In this document: piece by piece, positions 8,931 through 17,770 of the stretch | How the letters are laid out: each line of letters begins with the position of its first letter | Numbering within the stretch: position 1 is the first letter of the stretch | Assembly: GCF_003057875.1 (NCBI RefSeq) | Contig: NZ_PYXZ01000001.1 | Coordinates: 248,001-312,000, forward strand | Direction: 5' to 3' | Length of the DNA: 64,000 nt | Source: Nocardioides currus | GTDB lineage: Bacteria; Actinomycetota; Actinomycetes; Propionibacteriales; Nocardioidaceae | The notes under the pieces: generated by a model | Seen by the model: the letters and a program-made list of their open reading frames with translations, nothing else | Told to the model about the DNA's origin: nothing | The model's database searches: none | Position numbers and translations under genes: made by a program

Positions 8931-9522
8931 GGTCGACCAGTGCCGGCAGCGACAGCGCCAGCACGGACAGCAGCTCGTCGCGGGTCATCACCGACGGGTC
9001 GTCGGCCCACGTCAGGACCATCTCCTCGGCCATCGCCGACCAGCCGCGCACGACCAGCCGCGCCTGCGGGGTGTCGGTGAGGATCTCGCCCTGGGCGTCC
9101 TCGCGGAAAATCCGGTCGGTCAGCGCGAAGCGGCCCTCGTCGTGGAGCGCCCGCAGCTCGTCGGTGCCGCCGGCGGCCGCGCGCACCAGCGAGCGGTAGA
9201 GCGTCAGGTTGTCGAGCACGTAGTCGACGTAGACCCCCAGCGAGGTCAGCAGCCGCTCCAGCGGCTCGCCCTCGGCCGGCGGCGCGGTCTGCTCGACGAG
9301 GTGCTCGACCGCGTGCCGGATGACGGCGAGGCGGAAGTCCTGCTTCGAACCGAAGTAGTGGTAGAGCAGCCCGCGCGAGACGCCCGCCTCCTCGGCCAGC
9401 ACGTCGATGGAGATCTCCTCGACCGAGCGTGTCGCGAACAGCCGCGCCCCGAGCTCGAGCAGCTGCGCCCGCCGGGCCTGCGGGGAGAGGCGGGTCCGCG
9501 AGGTGGGGGTGGTCACGCACAC
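8923..9522 (-). CDS. TetR/AcrR family transcriptional regulator
   Basis: The 199-aa protein has the family layout: an N-terminal HTH (RRAQLLELGARLFATRSVEEISIDVLAEEAGVSRGLLYHYFGSKQDFRLAVI) followed by a ligand-binding helical domain with a TetR_C-like pattern (LLTSLGVYVDYVLDNLTLYRSLVRAA). Start is GTG at 9522; GTG at 9516 would shorten it by two residues. It is divergent from the monooxygenase at 9565 with only 42 bases between, so it very probably represses that monooxygenase/SDR operon and itself. Its 3' end overlaps the histidine kinase by eight bases, tail to tail. Confidence 0.92.
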   Translation of the reverse strand: MCVTTPTSRTRLSPQARRAQLLELGARLFATRSVEEISIDVLAEEAGVSRGLLYHYFGSKQDFRLAVIRHAVEHLVEQTAPPAEGEPLERLLTSLGVYVDYVLDNLTLYRSLVRAAAGGTDELRALHDEGRFALTDRIFREDAQGEILTDTPQARLVVRGWSAMAEEMVLTWADDPSVMTRDELLSVLALSLPALVDLT

Positions 9523-9525
9523 ACT

Positions 9526-9555
9526 CTATTGACGGATATTCAACAACCGCAATAG
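9526..9555. promoter_or_regulatory. Probable TetR operator in divergent promoter
   Basis: The 42-base gap between the TetR start and the monooxygenase start holds CTATTG (9526-9531) mirrored by CAATAG (9550-9555). Inside it TTGA (9529-9532) is mirrored by TCAA (9540-9543). TTGACG at 9529-9534 may also serve as a -35 element. Position between a TetR gene and its divergent neighbour is the main support. Confidence 0.5.
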
Positions 9556-9564
9556 CCTCGCCAC

Positions 9565-11082
9565 ATGAATGCAAGCCACGCGTCCCTGCCCGCGACCGTC
9601 GACCACCTGGTCGTCGGCGCCGGCTTCGCCGGGTTGGGTACGGCGATCAAGCTGGCCGAGGCCGGCGAGGACGACTTCCTGGTGATCGAGAAGGACGGCG
9701 GGATCGGCGGCACGTGGCGCGCCAACACCTACCCCGGCGCGGCGTGCGACGTCCCCAGCCAGCTCTACTCCTTCTCCTTCGCGCCCAACCCGGACTGGTC
9801 GATGTCGTTCTCGCCGCAGCGGGAGATCGAGGCCTACCTCACGGAGGTGGCCGGGAGCTCGGGCACGCTCGACAGGTTCGCCTTCGACACCGAGCTGACC
9901 GACGCGCGGTGGGACGAGTCCGACCAGCGCTGGCACGTCACCACCTCGCGCGGCGAGGTGGTGGCCAGGACGCTGATCTCCGGGTCGGGCGGCCTGTCGG
10001 TCCCGAAGATGCCCGACATCGAGGGCATCGACTCCTTCGCCGGCGAGGTCTTCCACTCCGCCCGCTGGGACCACTCCGTCGACCTGGCCGGCAAGCGGGT
10101 CGCGGTCATCGGGACGGGTGCCTCGAGCGTCCAGATCGTGCCGTCGATCCAGCCGGACGTGGCCCACCTCGACGTGTTCCAGCGCTCCGCGCCGTACGTC
10201 ATCCCGCGCAGCGAGCACCACTACTCCCGCCTCGAGAAGCTGGTCTTCCAGCACGTCCCGGGTGCGCAGTGGGCCTACCGCAACGCGATCTACTGGGCCC
10301 GGGAGCTCTACGTCCCCGGCTTCGTGTGGAACCCCGCCCTCGCGGCCCCCGCCAAGAAGCTGGCGCTGGCCAACCTCGCGAAGGGCATCACGGACCCGGA
10401 GCTGCGTGCCAAGGCGACCCCGACCTACACCATCGGCTGCAAGCGGATCCTGATCTCCAACACCTACTACCCCGCGCTCGCGGCCGACAACGTCGACCTG
10501 GTCACCGAGCCGATCAGCCGGATCACCCCCGACGCCGTGGTGACGGCCGACGGGGTCGAGCACCCGATCGACGTGCTGGTCGTGGCCACCGGCTTCCAGA
10601 GCACCGAGCAGCCGATCGCGGCGCACATCCGCGGCCACGACGGCGTCTCGCTCGCCGAGGTGTGGGCCGAGCACGGGATGGCGTCCTACAAGGGCACCAC
10701 GACCCGCGGCTTCCCCAACCTCTTCCAGCTCGTCGGCGCCAACACCGGCCTGGCCCACACCTCGATGATCGTGATGATCGAGGCCCAGCTGGCGTACGTC
10801 CTCGACGCCCTCGCGACCATGAGGGAGCAGGAGGTGGGGGCGCTCGAGCCGCAGCAGGCCGCGCAGGACGACTGGAACGCGGACCTCCAGCGACGGATGC
10901 GCCGCACCGTGTGGAACACCGGCGGCTGCTCGAGCTGGTATCTCGACGCCCACGGCAAGAACGTGACGCTGTGGCCACGCTCGACATTCGCGTTCCGCAG
11001 GCTGCTGGCCCGATTCGACGCCGAGAACTACGACCTCCAGCCCGTCCGCACCATCCCGATCGCCGAAGGAGCCAACGCATGA
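9565..11082 (+). CDS. Flavin-containing Baeyer-Villiger-type monooxygenase
   Basis: The 505-aa protein has two dinucleotide-binding motifs, GAGFAG for FAD (residues 18-23) and GTGASS for NADPH (183-188). Between them is the Baeyer-Villiger fingerprint FAGEVFHSARWD (158-169). GGTWRANTYPGAACDVPSQLYSFSF is typical of class B flavoprotein monooxygenases that oxidise ketones, aldehydes or steroids to esters or lactones using NADPH and O2. The next gene, a short-chain dehydrogenase, overlaps by four bases (ATGA), suggesting an alcohol-to-ketone-to-ester route. TetR control from the divergent gene is likely. The substrate cannot be predicted. Confidence 0.93.
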   Translation: MNASHASLPATVDHLVVGAGFAGLGTAIKLAEAGEDDFLVIEKDGGIGGTWRANTYPGAACDVPSQLYSFSFAPNPDWSMSFSPQREIEAYLTEVAGSSGTLDRFAFDTELTDARWDESDQRWHVTTSRGEVVARTLISGSGGLSVPKMPDIEGIDSFAGEVFHSARWDHSVDLAGKRVAVIGTGASSVQIVPSIQPDVAHLDVFQRSAPYVIPRSEHHYSRLEKLVFQHVPGAQWAYRNAIYWARELYVPGFVWNPALAAPAKKLALANLAKGITDPELRAKATPTYTIGCKRILISNTYYPALAADNVDLVTEPISRITPDAVVTADGVEHPIDVLVVATGFQSTEQPIAAHIRGHDGVSLAEVWAEHGMASYKGTTTRGFPNLFQLVGANTGLAHTSMIVMIEAQLAYVLDALATMREQEVGALEPQQAAQDDWNADLQRRMRRTVWNTGGCSSWYLDAHGKNVTLWPRSTFAFRRLLARFDAENYDLQPVRTIPIAEGANA

Positions 11083-11912
11083 GCCACCGTCTGGGAACAC
11101 TGCGCGACAAGGTCGTCGTCATCACCGGAGCCGGCTCCGGGATGGGACGCGAGATCGCCCGGCAGGCCGCCGAGGAGGGCGCCATGCTGGCCGTCTCCGA
11201 CTGGGACGCCGACGGCCTCGGCGAGACGGTCGAGATCGTCAAGGAGCTCGGTGCTGAGGTGCGCAGCGACGTCGTGGACGTCTCCGACCGCGACGCGATG
11301 GCGCAGTGGGCGGTCGACGTGGTCGGCCAGTTCGGGCGCGTCAACCTGGTGGTCAACAACGCCGGCGTCTCGATCAGCGGCGACTTCGAGACCATGACCT
11401 ACGACGAGCTCGACTGGATCGTCGGCGTCAACTTCCACGGCGTCGTCAACGGCACCAAGGAGTTCCTGCCGCACCTGATCGCCTCGGGCGACGGCGCGAT
11501 CGTCAACATCTCCTCCCTCTTCGGCCTGGTCTCGATGCCGGGCCAGTCGGCCTACAACGCCACGAAGTACGCCGTGCGCGGCTTCACCGAGGCGCTGCGC
11601 GAGGAGATGCTGATCAACGGCCACCGCGTCTCGGTCACCTGCGTCCACCCCGGCGGCATCAGGACCGGCATCGCCCGCAACGGGCGCACCACCGCGGGCG
11701 AGGACCACGACCGGCTGGCCCACGTCTTCGACACCCGGCTCGCCCGGATGCCCGCCTCGAAGGCCGCCTCGATCATCCTCAAGGGAGCCCGGGCCGGGCG
11801 GGCGCGCGTGCTCGTCGGCGCCGACGCGCACGTCATCCACCACTTCGCGAAGCTCGCCGGCTCGCGCTACCAGGACGTGGTGGCGCGCCTCGCCCCGCGC
11901 GTCAAGGGCTAA
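11079..11912 (+). CDS. Short-chain dehydrogenase/reductase (SDR)
   Basis: The start ATG at 11079 overlaps the monooxygenase stop as ATGA. The 277-aa product has the cofactor motif TGAGSGMG (16-23), NNAG (93-96), the catalytic Ser in IVNISS (about 145) and YxxxK (Y159, K163) of classical SDRs. The C-terminal half (HPGGIRTGIARNGR, ASKAASIILKGARAGRARVLVGADAHVIHHFAKL) resembles the acetoin/cyclohexanol-dehydrogenase-like SDRs often paired with Baeyer-Villiger enzymes. It probably oxidises an alcohol to the ketone consumed by the upstream enzyme; the direction is inference. Confidence 0.92.
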   Translation: MSHRLGTLRDKVVVITGAGSGMGREIARQAAEEGAMLAVSDWDADGLGETVEIVKELGAEVRSDVVDVSDRDAMAQWAVDVVGQFGRVNLVVNNAGVSISGDFETMTYDELDWIVGVNFHGVVNGTKEFLPHLIASGDGAIVNISSLFGLVSMPGQSAYNATKYAVRGFTEALREEMLINGHRVSVTCVHPGGIRTGIARNGRTTAGEDHDRLAHVFDTRLARMPASKAASIILKGARAGRARVLVGADAHVIHHFAKLAGSRYQDVVARLAPRVKG

Positions 11913-11922
11913 CGTCGCGCGC

Positions 11923-12480
11923 ATGAGCTTCCAGCCCGGCGACCCGATCCGCGTCGAGGTGACGAAGTGGGGTGATCGCCCGCACTGGGAGTTCGACGGC
12001 ACCTGGCTCGGCAGCGACGAGTACGGCGAGTGGCTGGGCTTCCCCGCCGGGACCCCGCACGCCCGCCCCGGCATGGCGTTCGACTCGGCGGTCGATACGG
12101 TCACCCTGGTCCCGCGCGACCAGCACTGGCTGGCGACCTTCCACGCGCCCGGCATCTGGTGCGACCTCTACATCGACGTCAGCACGCCGGCGCGTTGGGA
12201 CGGCTCCGTGCTGCGGACCGTCGACCTCGACCTCGACGTGATCCGGATGTCGACCTCCGAGCCCGAGGAGGCGCGTCCGCCCGGGCTGACGGCCGGGCTC
12301 GGCGAGGTGTTCATCGACGACGAGGACGAGTTCCTCGAGCACCAGGTCGGCTTCGGCTATCCCGCCGAGGTGGTCGCCGCCGCGCGGACCAGCGCCGACG
12401 AGCTCGAGGCCGCGGTGCGGGCCGGCGCAGCGCCGTACGACGGGAAGGCGCACCTGCCCTGGCTCGCGCAGGTCAGGTGA
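11923..12480 (+). CDS. DUF402 domain-containing protein
   Basis: This 185-aa protein begins ten bases after the SDR gene. TAACGT seven bases upstream of the ATG could give it its own leaderless promoter. The core TFHAPGIWCDLYIDVSTPARWDGSVLRTVDLDLDVIRM, with the later acidic IDDEDEFLEHQ and the tail helix, matches DUF402. Members (FomD, Ntdp) hydrolyse nucleoside phosphates or CMP conjugates using divalent metal bound by Asp residues. The Asp-rich DLDLDVI and FIDDEDEF segments fit metal binding. The precise substrate is unknown. Confidence 0.82.
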   Translation: MSFQPGDPIRVEVTKWGDRPHWEFDGTWLGSDEYGEWLGFPAGTPHARPGMAFDSAVDTVTLVPRDQHWLATFHAPGIWCDLYIDVSTPARWDGSVLRTVDLDLDVIRMSTSEPEEARPPGLTAGLGEVFIDDEDEFLEHQVGFGYPAEVVAAARTSADELEAAVRAGAAPYDGKAHLPWLAQVR

Positions 12481-12485
12481 CCTGA

Positions 12486-13823
12486 TCAGGTGACACGGTC
12501 GGCCCTGGTCTCGCGCCGCGAGGCGCGGAACGGGCCGACCAGGCGGGGACCGGACAGTCGCGACTCGAGGCGACGGGTCTCCCGCTTCAGCGGCTGGGCG
12601 AGGTACTCCCCCAGGATCACGCCCGACGCCAGGGCGACCGCGACCGAGGCCGCGGTCATCATCGCGACGATGCCCTGCGAGGTGTTGGAGCCCGCGGCCG
12701 CGAGCAGCGACAGGCCGCGGTAGATGGACAGACCGGGCAGCAGCGGCACGATCGACGACACCGCGACCACGAGCGGTGGCACCCGGAACCGGCCGGCGAC
12801 GCCGTAGGCCACCACGCCGATCGTGAAGGCGCCCACCGCGGCCGCCCACGTGCGGCCGAAGCCGGTGTCGCTGACCAGCGCGTGCAGGAGGGTGGCGGAA
12901 CCCGCCGTCAGGGCGATCGGCAGCAATGAGCGGCGGGGCGCGAAGCAGGCGAAGGCGAAGGCCGCGGCCGAGACCGCCGCGCCCACGACCGCGACCGCGA
13001 GGTGGTTGCCGTAGGACTGGCCGGGCACCAGCTGGCCGAGGTTGATGCCGAGGACCTCGCCCACCGAGAGCCCCGCGCTGACGCCGGCGATGATGCCGGC
13101 CGTGGCGAGCAGCGCCTCGATCACCCGAGCCCCGCTGGTGACGTAGAACCCCGTGAGGGCGTCCTGGATGGCGCCCATGAAGCCGATCCCCGCGAGCAGC
13201 ATGACGATGTTGGCGGTGACGACCAGCGACAGGTCGGCCTCGATCGGGGTGGCCGCGAGCCCGACCGCCCACATCGTGGCCACCGCTCCCCCGGCGACCT
13301 GGAGGTAGAAGGTCGGGAGCCGGCGACGGGCCATCACCAGCTGGAAGCGGTCGATCGAGATGGCGGCGGCCGAGGCGATCAGCGCGACCAGCCAGTCGCC
13401 GCCGAGGAAGACAGCGACGCTGGCGCACATCACGCCCCACGCGAGCGTGACCGACCACCTCGGCCACGGGTGGCCGGTCGAGAGGATCGTGGCCATCCGG
13501 GTCCGGGCGAGGTAGAGGTCGAGCTCGTCCGCCAACAGCTCGCGCACGAGGTGGTCGACCTGCGTCAGGTCGGCGTAGTCGATGTCGCGGTGCTTGACGT
13601 TGCGCACCATCATCACCGCCGCGTCCTCGGGGGTCGCCTGGTAGCTCATCGACAGCGACGTGAACGTGACGTCGACCTCGGCGTGACGCAGCCCGAGGTG
13701 GGAGGCGACCGAGAGCATCGTGGCGGTGACGTCCGCCGCTCCCGCGCCCGAGCTGAGGAGCACCTCGCCGATGCGCAGGCACAGGTCGAGGGTCAGGTTG
13801 AGCTCGCGCGGGTCGTCCACCAC
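12486..13823 (-). CDS. Threonine/serine exporter family protein (ThrE)
   Basis: The 445-aa protein combines the N-terminal soluble ThrE domain (LDLCLRIGEVLLSSGAGAADVTATMLSVASHLGL, then VDVTFTSLSMSY) with about ten hydrophobic helices spanning the ThrE and ThrE_2-like halves. This is the fused arrangement known from Corynebacterium glutamicum ThrE. The family exports threonine and serine using the proton motive force. The start GTG at 13823 lies in the divergent gap before the GCS2 gene. The C-terminus is basic and cytoplasmic (LESRLSGPRLVGPFRASRRETRADRVT). Confidence 0.9.
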   Translation of the reverse strand: MVDDPRELNLTLDLCLRIGEVLLSSGAGAADVTATMLSVASHLGLRHAEVDVTFTSLSMSYQATPEDAAVMMVRNVKHRDIDYADLTQVDHLVRELLADELDLYLARTRMATILSTGHPWPRWSVTLAWGVMCASVAVFLGGDWLVALIASAAAISIDRFQLVMARRRLPTFYLQVAGGAVATMWAVGLAATPIEADLSLVVTANIVMLLAGIGFMGAIQDALTGFYVTSGARVIEALLATAGIIAGVSAGLSVGEVLGINLGQLVPGQSYGNHLAVAVVGAAVSAAAFAFACFAPRRSLLPIALTAGSATLLHALVSDTGFGRTWAAAVGAFTIGVVAYGVAGRFRVPPLVVAVSSIVPLLPGLSIYRGLSLLAAAGSNTSQGIVAMMTAASVAVALASGVILGEYLAQPLKRETRRLESRLSGPRLVGPFRASRRETRADRVT

Positions 13824-13888
13824 GGGGACATGCTCGCACCCACCTCCGGGGGTGATGCGACCCCCCGCGTGGTCCCTACGATGACCGG

Positions 13889-15028
13889 GTGCGCATCGAC
13901 TTCCCCATCGCCTTCCAGGCGTCGGCAGCGCCCACCATCGGCGTCGAGTGGGAGTTCGCGCTCGTCGACCGCGAGACCCGCGACCTGTCCAACACCGCGG
14001 CCGACCTGTTCGCCGCCGTGACTCCTGAGCTCGTCGACCCGTCGCGGCTGCACAAGGAGCTGCTGCGCAACACCGTCGAGGTCGTGACCGGCATCTGCAC
14101 GTCGGTGGCGGAGGCGGTCGCCGACCTGCGCGAGACCCTCGGCGTGGTCATCCCGGCCGCCGACTCCCTCGGCGTCGACCTGCTCGGGTCGGGCACCCAC
14201 CCCTTCGCCCGCTGGTCGGCCCAGCAGCTCACCGAGGGCGCGCGCTACGAGGAGCTGATCAACCGCACACAGTGGTGGGGCCGGCAGATGCTGATCTGGG
14301 GCGTGCACGTGCACGTCGGGCTGCCCTCGCAGGAGCGGGTGATGCCGATCATGTCCTCGCTCCTCGACACCTACCCCCACCTGCTCGCGCTCTCGGCCAG
14401 CTCGCCGGTGTGGGCCGGGCTCGACACCGGCTACGCCTCCAACCGCTCCCAGATGTTCCAGCAGCTGCCGACCGCCGGCCTGCCCTTCACGTTCGAGACG
14501 TGGGAGGAGTTCGAGGCGTGCATCGGCGACCAGGCCACGACCGGAGTCATCGACTCGATGTCGGACGTGCGCTGGGACATCCGCCCGGCGCCCCACCTCG
14601 GCACCATCGAGAACCGCGTGTGCGACGGCATGTCCGACATCACCGAGCTCGCCGCGCTCACGGCCCTGATCCACTGCCTCGTCGTCGATCTCGACACCCG
14701 CCTCGCCGCCGGCGAGACGCTGCCCACGATGCCGCCGTGGCACGTGCAGGAGAACAAGTGGCGCGCCGCCCGCTACGGCCTCGACGCCATCGTCATCCTC
14801 GACGACTCCTCGCGCGAGCGACTGGTCACCGACGACCTCGACGACCTGCTCGAACGGCTCACCCCGGTCGCGCGCCGGCTCGAGTGCGAGGCCGAGCTCC
14901 GCTCGGTCGCCGACATCCCCCGCAACGGCGCCTCCTACCAGCGCCAGCGGCAGGTCGCGGCGGCCAGCGGCGGGGACCTCGTGGCGGTCGTCGACTCCGT
15001 GGTCGCGGAGCTGCGCGCCTCGCTCTGA
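13889..15028 (+). CDS. Glutamate--cysteine ligase-like carboxylate-amine ligase (GCS2/YbdK family)
   Basis: This 379-aa protein has the GCS2 signature at its N-terminus (TIGVEWEFALVD, with the metal/nucleotide-binding Glu residues). WGVHVHVGLPSQERVMPIMSSLL, RSQMFQQLPTAGLPFTFETWEEFEA and RWDIRPAPHLGTIENRVCDGMSD follow, all typical of the YbdK family of ATP-dependent carboxylate-amine ligases. The length is normal. GTG at 13889 follows a TACGAT hexamer six bases upstream, so the mRNA is probably leaderless. In a mycothiol-using actinobacterium glutathione synthesis is not assumed, so the in vivo substrate is uncertain. Confidence 0.9.
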   Translation: MRIDFPIAFQASAAPTIGVEWEFALVDRETRDLSNTAADLFAAVTPELVDPSRLHKELLRNTVEVVTGICTSVAEAVADLRETLGVVIPAADSLGVDLLGSGTHPFARWSAQQLTEGARYEELINRTQWWGRQMLIWGVHVHVGLPSQERVMPIMSSLLDTYPHLLALSASSPVWAGLDTGYASNRSQMFQQLPTAGLPFTFETWEEFEACIGDQATTGVIDSMSDVRWDIRPAPHLGTIENRVCDGMSDITELAALTALIHCLVVDLDTRLAAGETLPTMPPWHVQENKWRAARYGLDAIVILDDSSRERLVTDDLDDLLERLTPVARRLECEAELRSVADIPRNGASYQRQRQVAAASGGDLVAVVDSVVAELRASL

Positions 15029-15032
15029 CCCC

Positions 15033-15154
15033 GGTTGGCAGGTGGATACCAAACACCCGGTTTCCGAGCCCCGCCGCCGCTCGGTACGTAACCAGCTACC
15101 TACCAGCGCCGCCGTGCGCCCGAAAAACCTCGGTTCGGTAGGCACCTACCAACC
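15033..15154. repeat. Inverted and direct repeat copies between convergent genes
   Basis: The sequence at 15033-15054 recurs as its reverse complement at about 15133-15154 with 18 of 22 positions matching. The right copy is itself near-palindromic (GGTAGG CA CCTACC flanked by GGTT and AACC). A third partial copy (AACCAGCTACCTACCAGC) lies near 15090-15107. The region separates the convergent GCS2 and FUSC genes and may form a long foldback terminator. No gene is seen here. Confidence 0.5.
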
Positions 15155-15167
15155 AGCGTGAGACACC

Positions 15168-16277
15168 TCAGCCGCGCGGTGGCGGGATCGCGTCGGTCGA
15201 CTCCAGCTGGTCCATCCCGGTGAGCATCAGCAGGTCGGAGACGACCGCCCGCAGCTGGGCCAGCATCACCTCGATCGACAGCGCGTCCTCGCGCGGCAGC
15301 TCGGAGGTCGCCATGCCCACCGCGATCAGCGCCGGCTGGGCCGCGACCGCCATCCGGTTGGCGTGCAGCTCGTCGGCCACCAGGTCCACCGCCGCCGCGA
15401 GCTCGCGCGCCACGATCGGGTAGCCGTGGGGCACCGGCCTGCGCTTGTACGCCGCCAGGGCGACGTACCTCGTCAGGACGCGGGTGCTCCGCAGCGACCG
15501 GTCCAGCGGCTCGACGAGCTCGGCCATGCGGCGCACGCCCGGCTTGTGCCGGACCCGGAACGGCGACGAGGCGACGACCGCCAGGCCCTCGTCGGCCGCG
15601 CTGCGGAGCTCGCGGATGAGGTAGTCGGTGGCGCGTGCGTCGGCGAGCAGGTCGAGCGCCCGGTCGAGCTCGCCGTCGATCATCACGTCGGCGGCCGCGC
15701 GCAGCATCTCGGCCTCCTTGCGCAGCACCCGCGCCGCCTGCTCGCGAGGCCGCCGCAGCGCCGCCGCCGGCACGACCGTGGCCGCGACCAGGGCGACCGC
15801 ACCGCCGACCAGGGCGTCGGTCCACCGTGTCAGGGCGCCGCCGGGACTGGCGATCAGCGTGGAGACGATGATCGACTGCACGGCCGCCTGGGTGACCAGC
15901 AGCGGTCCGCCGTCGAGCAGGAAGGCGACCGACATCGCGATCGTCACCACCAGCGAGATCTGCCACCAGCCCGAGCCGAGCCACACCACCATCAGGTCGC
16001 CGACCAGCACGCCGAGGGCGACCCCGACGGCCACCTCCGCCACCCGGCGCAACCGCTGGCCGTAGGACGTGCCGAGGCTGACGATGGCCGCGACCGGGGC
16101 GAAGAACGGGGTGTCGTGACCGAGCACGTCCGTGGCGACCAGCCAGGCCACCCCGGCCGCGAGGGCGCACTGCACGATCGCGAACGACTTCGACCGGAGG
16201 CGCTCGACCCGGGTGCCCAGCGACGTGCGGCTGCGGGTGAGGGCCCGGTCGAGACGATCGAACGGGCTGACCTCCAT
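15168..16277 (-). CDS. FUSC family membrane protein (aromatic acid exporter-like)
   Basis: The 369-aa product starts at MEVSPFDRLDRALTRSR; the frame remains open upstream to 16358 but that extension is unlike protein. It has hydrophobic helices paired as in FUSC/ArAE proteins (SFAIVQCALAAGVAWLVATDVLG, FFAPVAAIVSLGTSYGQRLRRVAEVAVGVALGVLVGDLMV, ISLVVTIAMSVAFLLDGG). A long helical cytoplasmic domain ends in IEVMLAQLRAVVSDLLMLTGMDQLESTDAIP. Members are linked to export of aromatic acids or other small molecules, but substrates are mostly unknown. It is divergent from the WS/DGAT gene. Confidence 0.85.
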   Translation of the reverse strand: MEVSPFDRLDRALTRSRTSLGTRVERLRSKSFAIVQCALAAGVAWLVATDVLGHDTPFFAPVAAIVSLGTSYGQRLRRVAEVAVGVALGVLVGDLMVVWLGSGWWQISLVVTIAMSVAFLLDGGPLLVTQAAVQSIIVSTLIASPGGALTRWTDALVGGAVALVAATVVPAAALRRPREQAARVLRKEAEMLRAAADVMIDGELDRALDLLADARATDYLIRELRSAADEGLAVVASSPFRVRHKPGVRRMAELVEPLDRSLRSTRVLTRYVALAAYKRRPVPHGYPIVARELAAAVDLVADELHANRMAVAAQPALIAVGMATSELPREDALSIEVMLAQLRAVVSDLLMLTGMDQLESTDAIPPPRG

Positions 16278-16363
16278 GGCGGCGATCCTGCCAGAGCGTG
16301 TCCCCCTTGTGGCGCCCACCACATCGAGCAAGGATCGGGGTCCGTTGAGGAGGGGCACCCACC

Positions 16364-17764
16364 ATGGTCACACCGATCGACCCGACCGCCGTCGGCTTCC
16401 TGCTGGCCGAGAACCGGTCGATGCCGATGCACGTCGGCGGCCTGGCGCTCTACAAGAAGCCCGAGGGAGCAGGCCGCAACTACGTCCGCGACCTGTTCCA
16501 GCAGATGCGGTCGGCCGAGGAGATCGCGCCGCTCTTCCTGCGCCACCCGCACCGCTCGGCGCGCACCGCCGGGCAGCTGGTGTGGGAGGACGACGAGCAG
16601 TTCGACATCGACCACCACCTGCGCCACAGCGCGCTGCCCAAGCCCGGCCGCGTCCGCGAGCTGCTCGAGCTGTGCAGCCGCCTGCACAGCACCCGACTCG
16701 CGTGGGACCGCCCGCTGTGGGAGACGCACGTCATCGAGGGCCTCAGCGACGGTCGCGTCGCGATGTACTCCAAGCTGCACCACGCCCTCGTCGACGGCGT
16801 CTCGGCGATGCGGCTGCTGGCCGCGATCCACTCCTCCGACCCCGACGAGCGCGACATGCCGGCCCCGTGGGCGGTGCGGCCGCGACCGCCGCGGCAGGCG
16901 CAGCCCGAGACGGAGACCAACCTCGCCGACGTCTCGATGCAAGCGTTGCGTACGGCGATGGGCATCACCGCCGAGGCCGCGGGCATGCCCGGCGCGCTGA
17001 TCCGCACGCTCACCAAGAGCATCCGCAACGAGACCTCCGCGCTCTCGCTCTACGCGCCCCGCACGATCCTCAACCAGCAGATCACCGGCTCGCGGCGTTT
17101 CGCCGCCCAGGACTGGCCGATCGAGCGGATGCGCGCCATCGGCAAGGCGACCAGCACGACGATCAACGACGTGGTGATCGCGATGTGCTCCGGCGCGATG
17201 CGCGCCTACCTCCTCGAGCTCAACGCGCTGCCCGAGACCAGCCTGGTCTCGATGGTGCCGATCGGGCTGAACGCCAAGTCGTCGCAGATCGCCTCCGCCG
17301 AGGGCGGCAACGCCGTCGGCTCGATCATGGTCAAGATGGGCACCGACCTCCCCGATCCGGCCGCCCGCCTGCGCTCGGTGCACGCGTCGATGAAGGCCGG
17401 CAAGGAGGCCCTGTCGTCGATGACGCAGGTCCAGATCCTCGCGATGAGCGCGCTCGGCCAGGCCCCGGCGATCCTGCCGGTGATGCTCAAGATGGGCGGG
17501 ATCACCAAGCCGCCGTACAACCTCATCATCAGCAACGTCCCCGGCCCGCGGACGACGCAGTACTTCAACGGCGCGCAGCTGATGGGCAACTACCCGCTCT
17601 CCATCCCGATCCACGGCATGGCGCTCAACATCACCTGCACCTCTTACGACGGGATGATGTGCTTCGGCCTCACCGGCTGCCGCCGCACCGTCCCGCACCT
17701 GCAGAAGCTGCTGACCTACCTCGACGACGAGCTGCTCGCCCTGGAGAAGGCCGCCGGCGTCTGA
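16364..17764 (+). CDS. Wax ester synthase/diacylglycerol acyltransferase (WS/DGAT)
   Basis: The 466-aa protein has the WS/DGAT active-site motif HHALVDG (139-145) and the conserved PLWE (117-120). Later motifs include NDVVIAMCSGAMRAYL and LIISNVPGPRTTQYFNGAQLMGNYPLS. The enzyme transfers acyl groups from acyl-CoA to long-chain alcohols or diacylglycerol, making storage wax esters and triacylglycerol, as in Mycobacterium and Rhodococcus. The start is ATG 16364, preceded by GAGGAGGGGC. Its presence suggests neutral-lipid storage. It is a single gene between a divergent FUSC gene and a convergent methyltransferase. Confidence 0.93.
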   Translation: MVTPIDPTAVGFLLAENRSMPMHVGGLALYKKPEGAGRNYVRDLFQQMRSAEEIAPLFLRHPHRSARTAGQLVWEDDEQFDIDHHLRHSALPKPGRVRELLELCSRLHSTRLAWDRPLWETHVIEGLSDGRVAMYSKLHHALVDGVSAMRLLAAIHSSDPDERDMPAPWAVRPRPPRQAQPETETNLADVSMQALRTAMGITAEAAGMPGALIRTLTKSIRNETSALSLYAPRTILNQQITGSRRFAAQDWPIERMRAIGKATSTTINDVVIAMCSGAMRAYLLELNALPETSLVSMVPIGLNAKSSQIASAEGGNAVGSIMVKMGTDLPDPAARLRSVHASMKAGKEALSSMTQVQILAMSALGQAPAILPVMLKMGGITKPPYNLIISNVPGPRTTQYFNGAQLMGNYPLSIPIHGMALNITCTSYDGMMCFGLTGCRRTVPHLQKLLTYLDDELLALEKAAGV

Positions 17765-17770
17765 GCCGAC

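Noticed and set aside
9429..11078. Upstream part of the frame that ends in the SDR gene
   Set aside because: It is a shadow of the monooxygenase gene in another frame. The SDR start is at 11079 with ATGA coupling.
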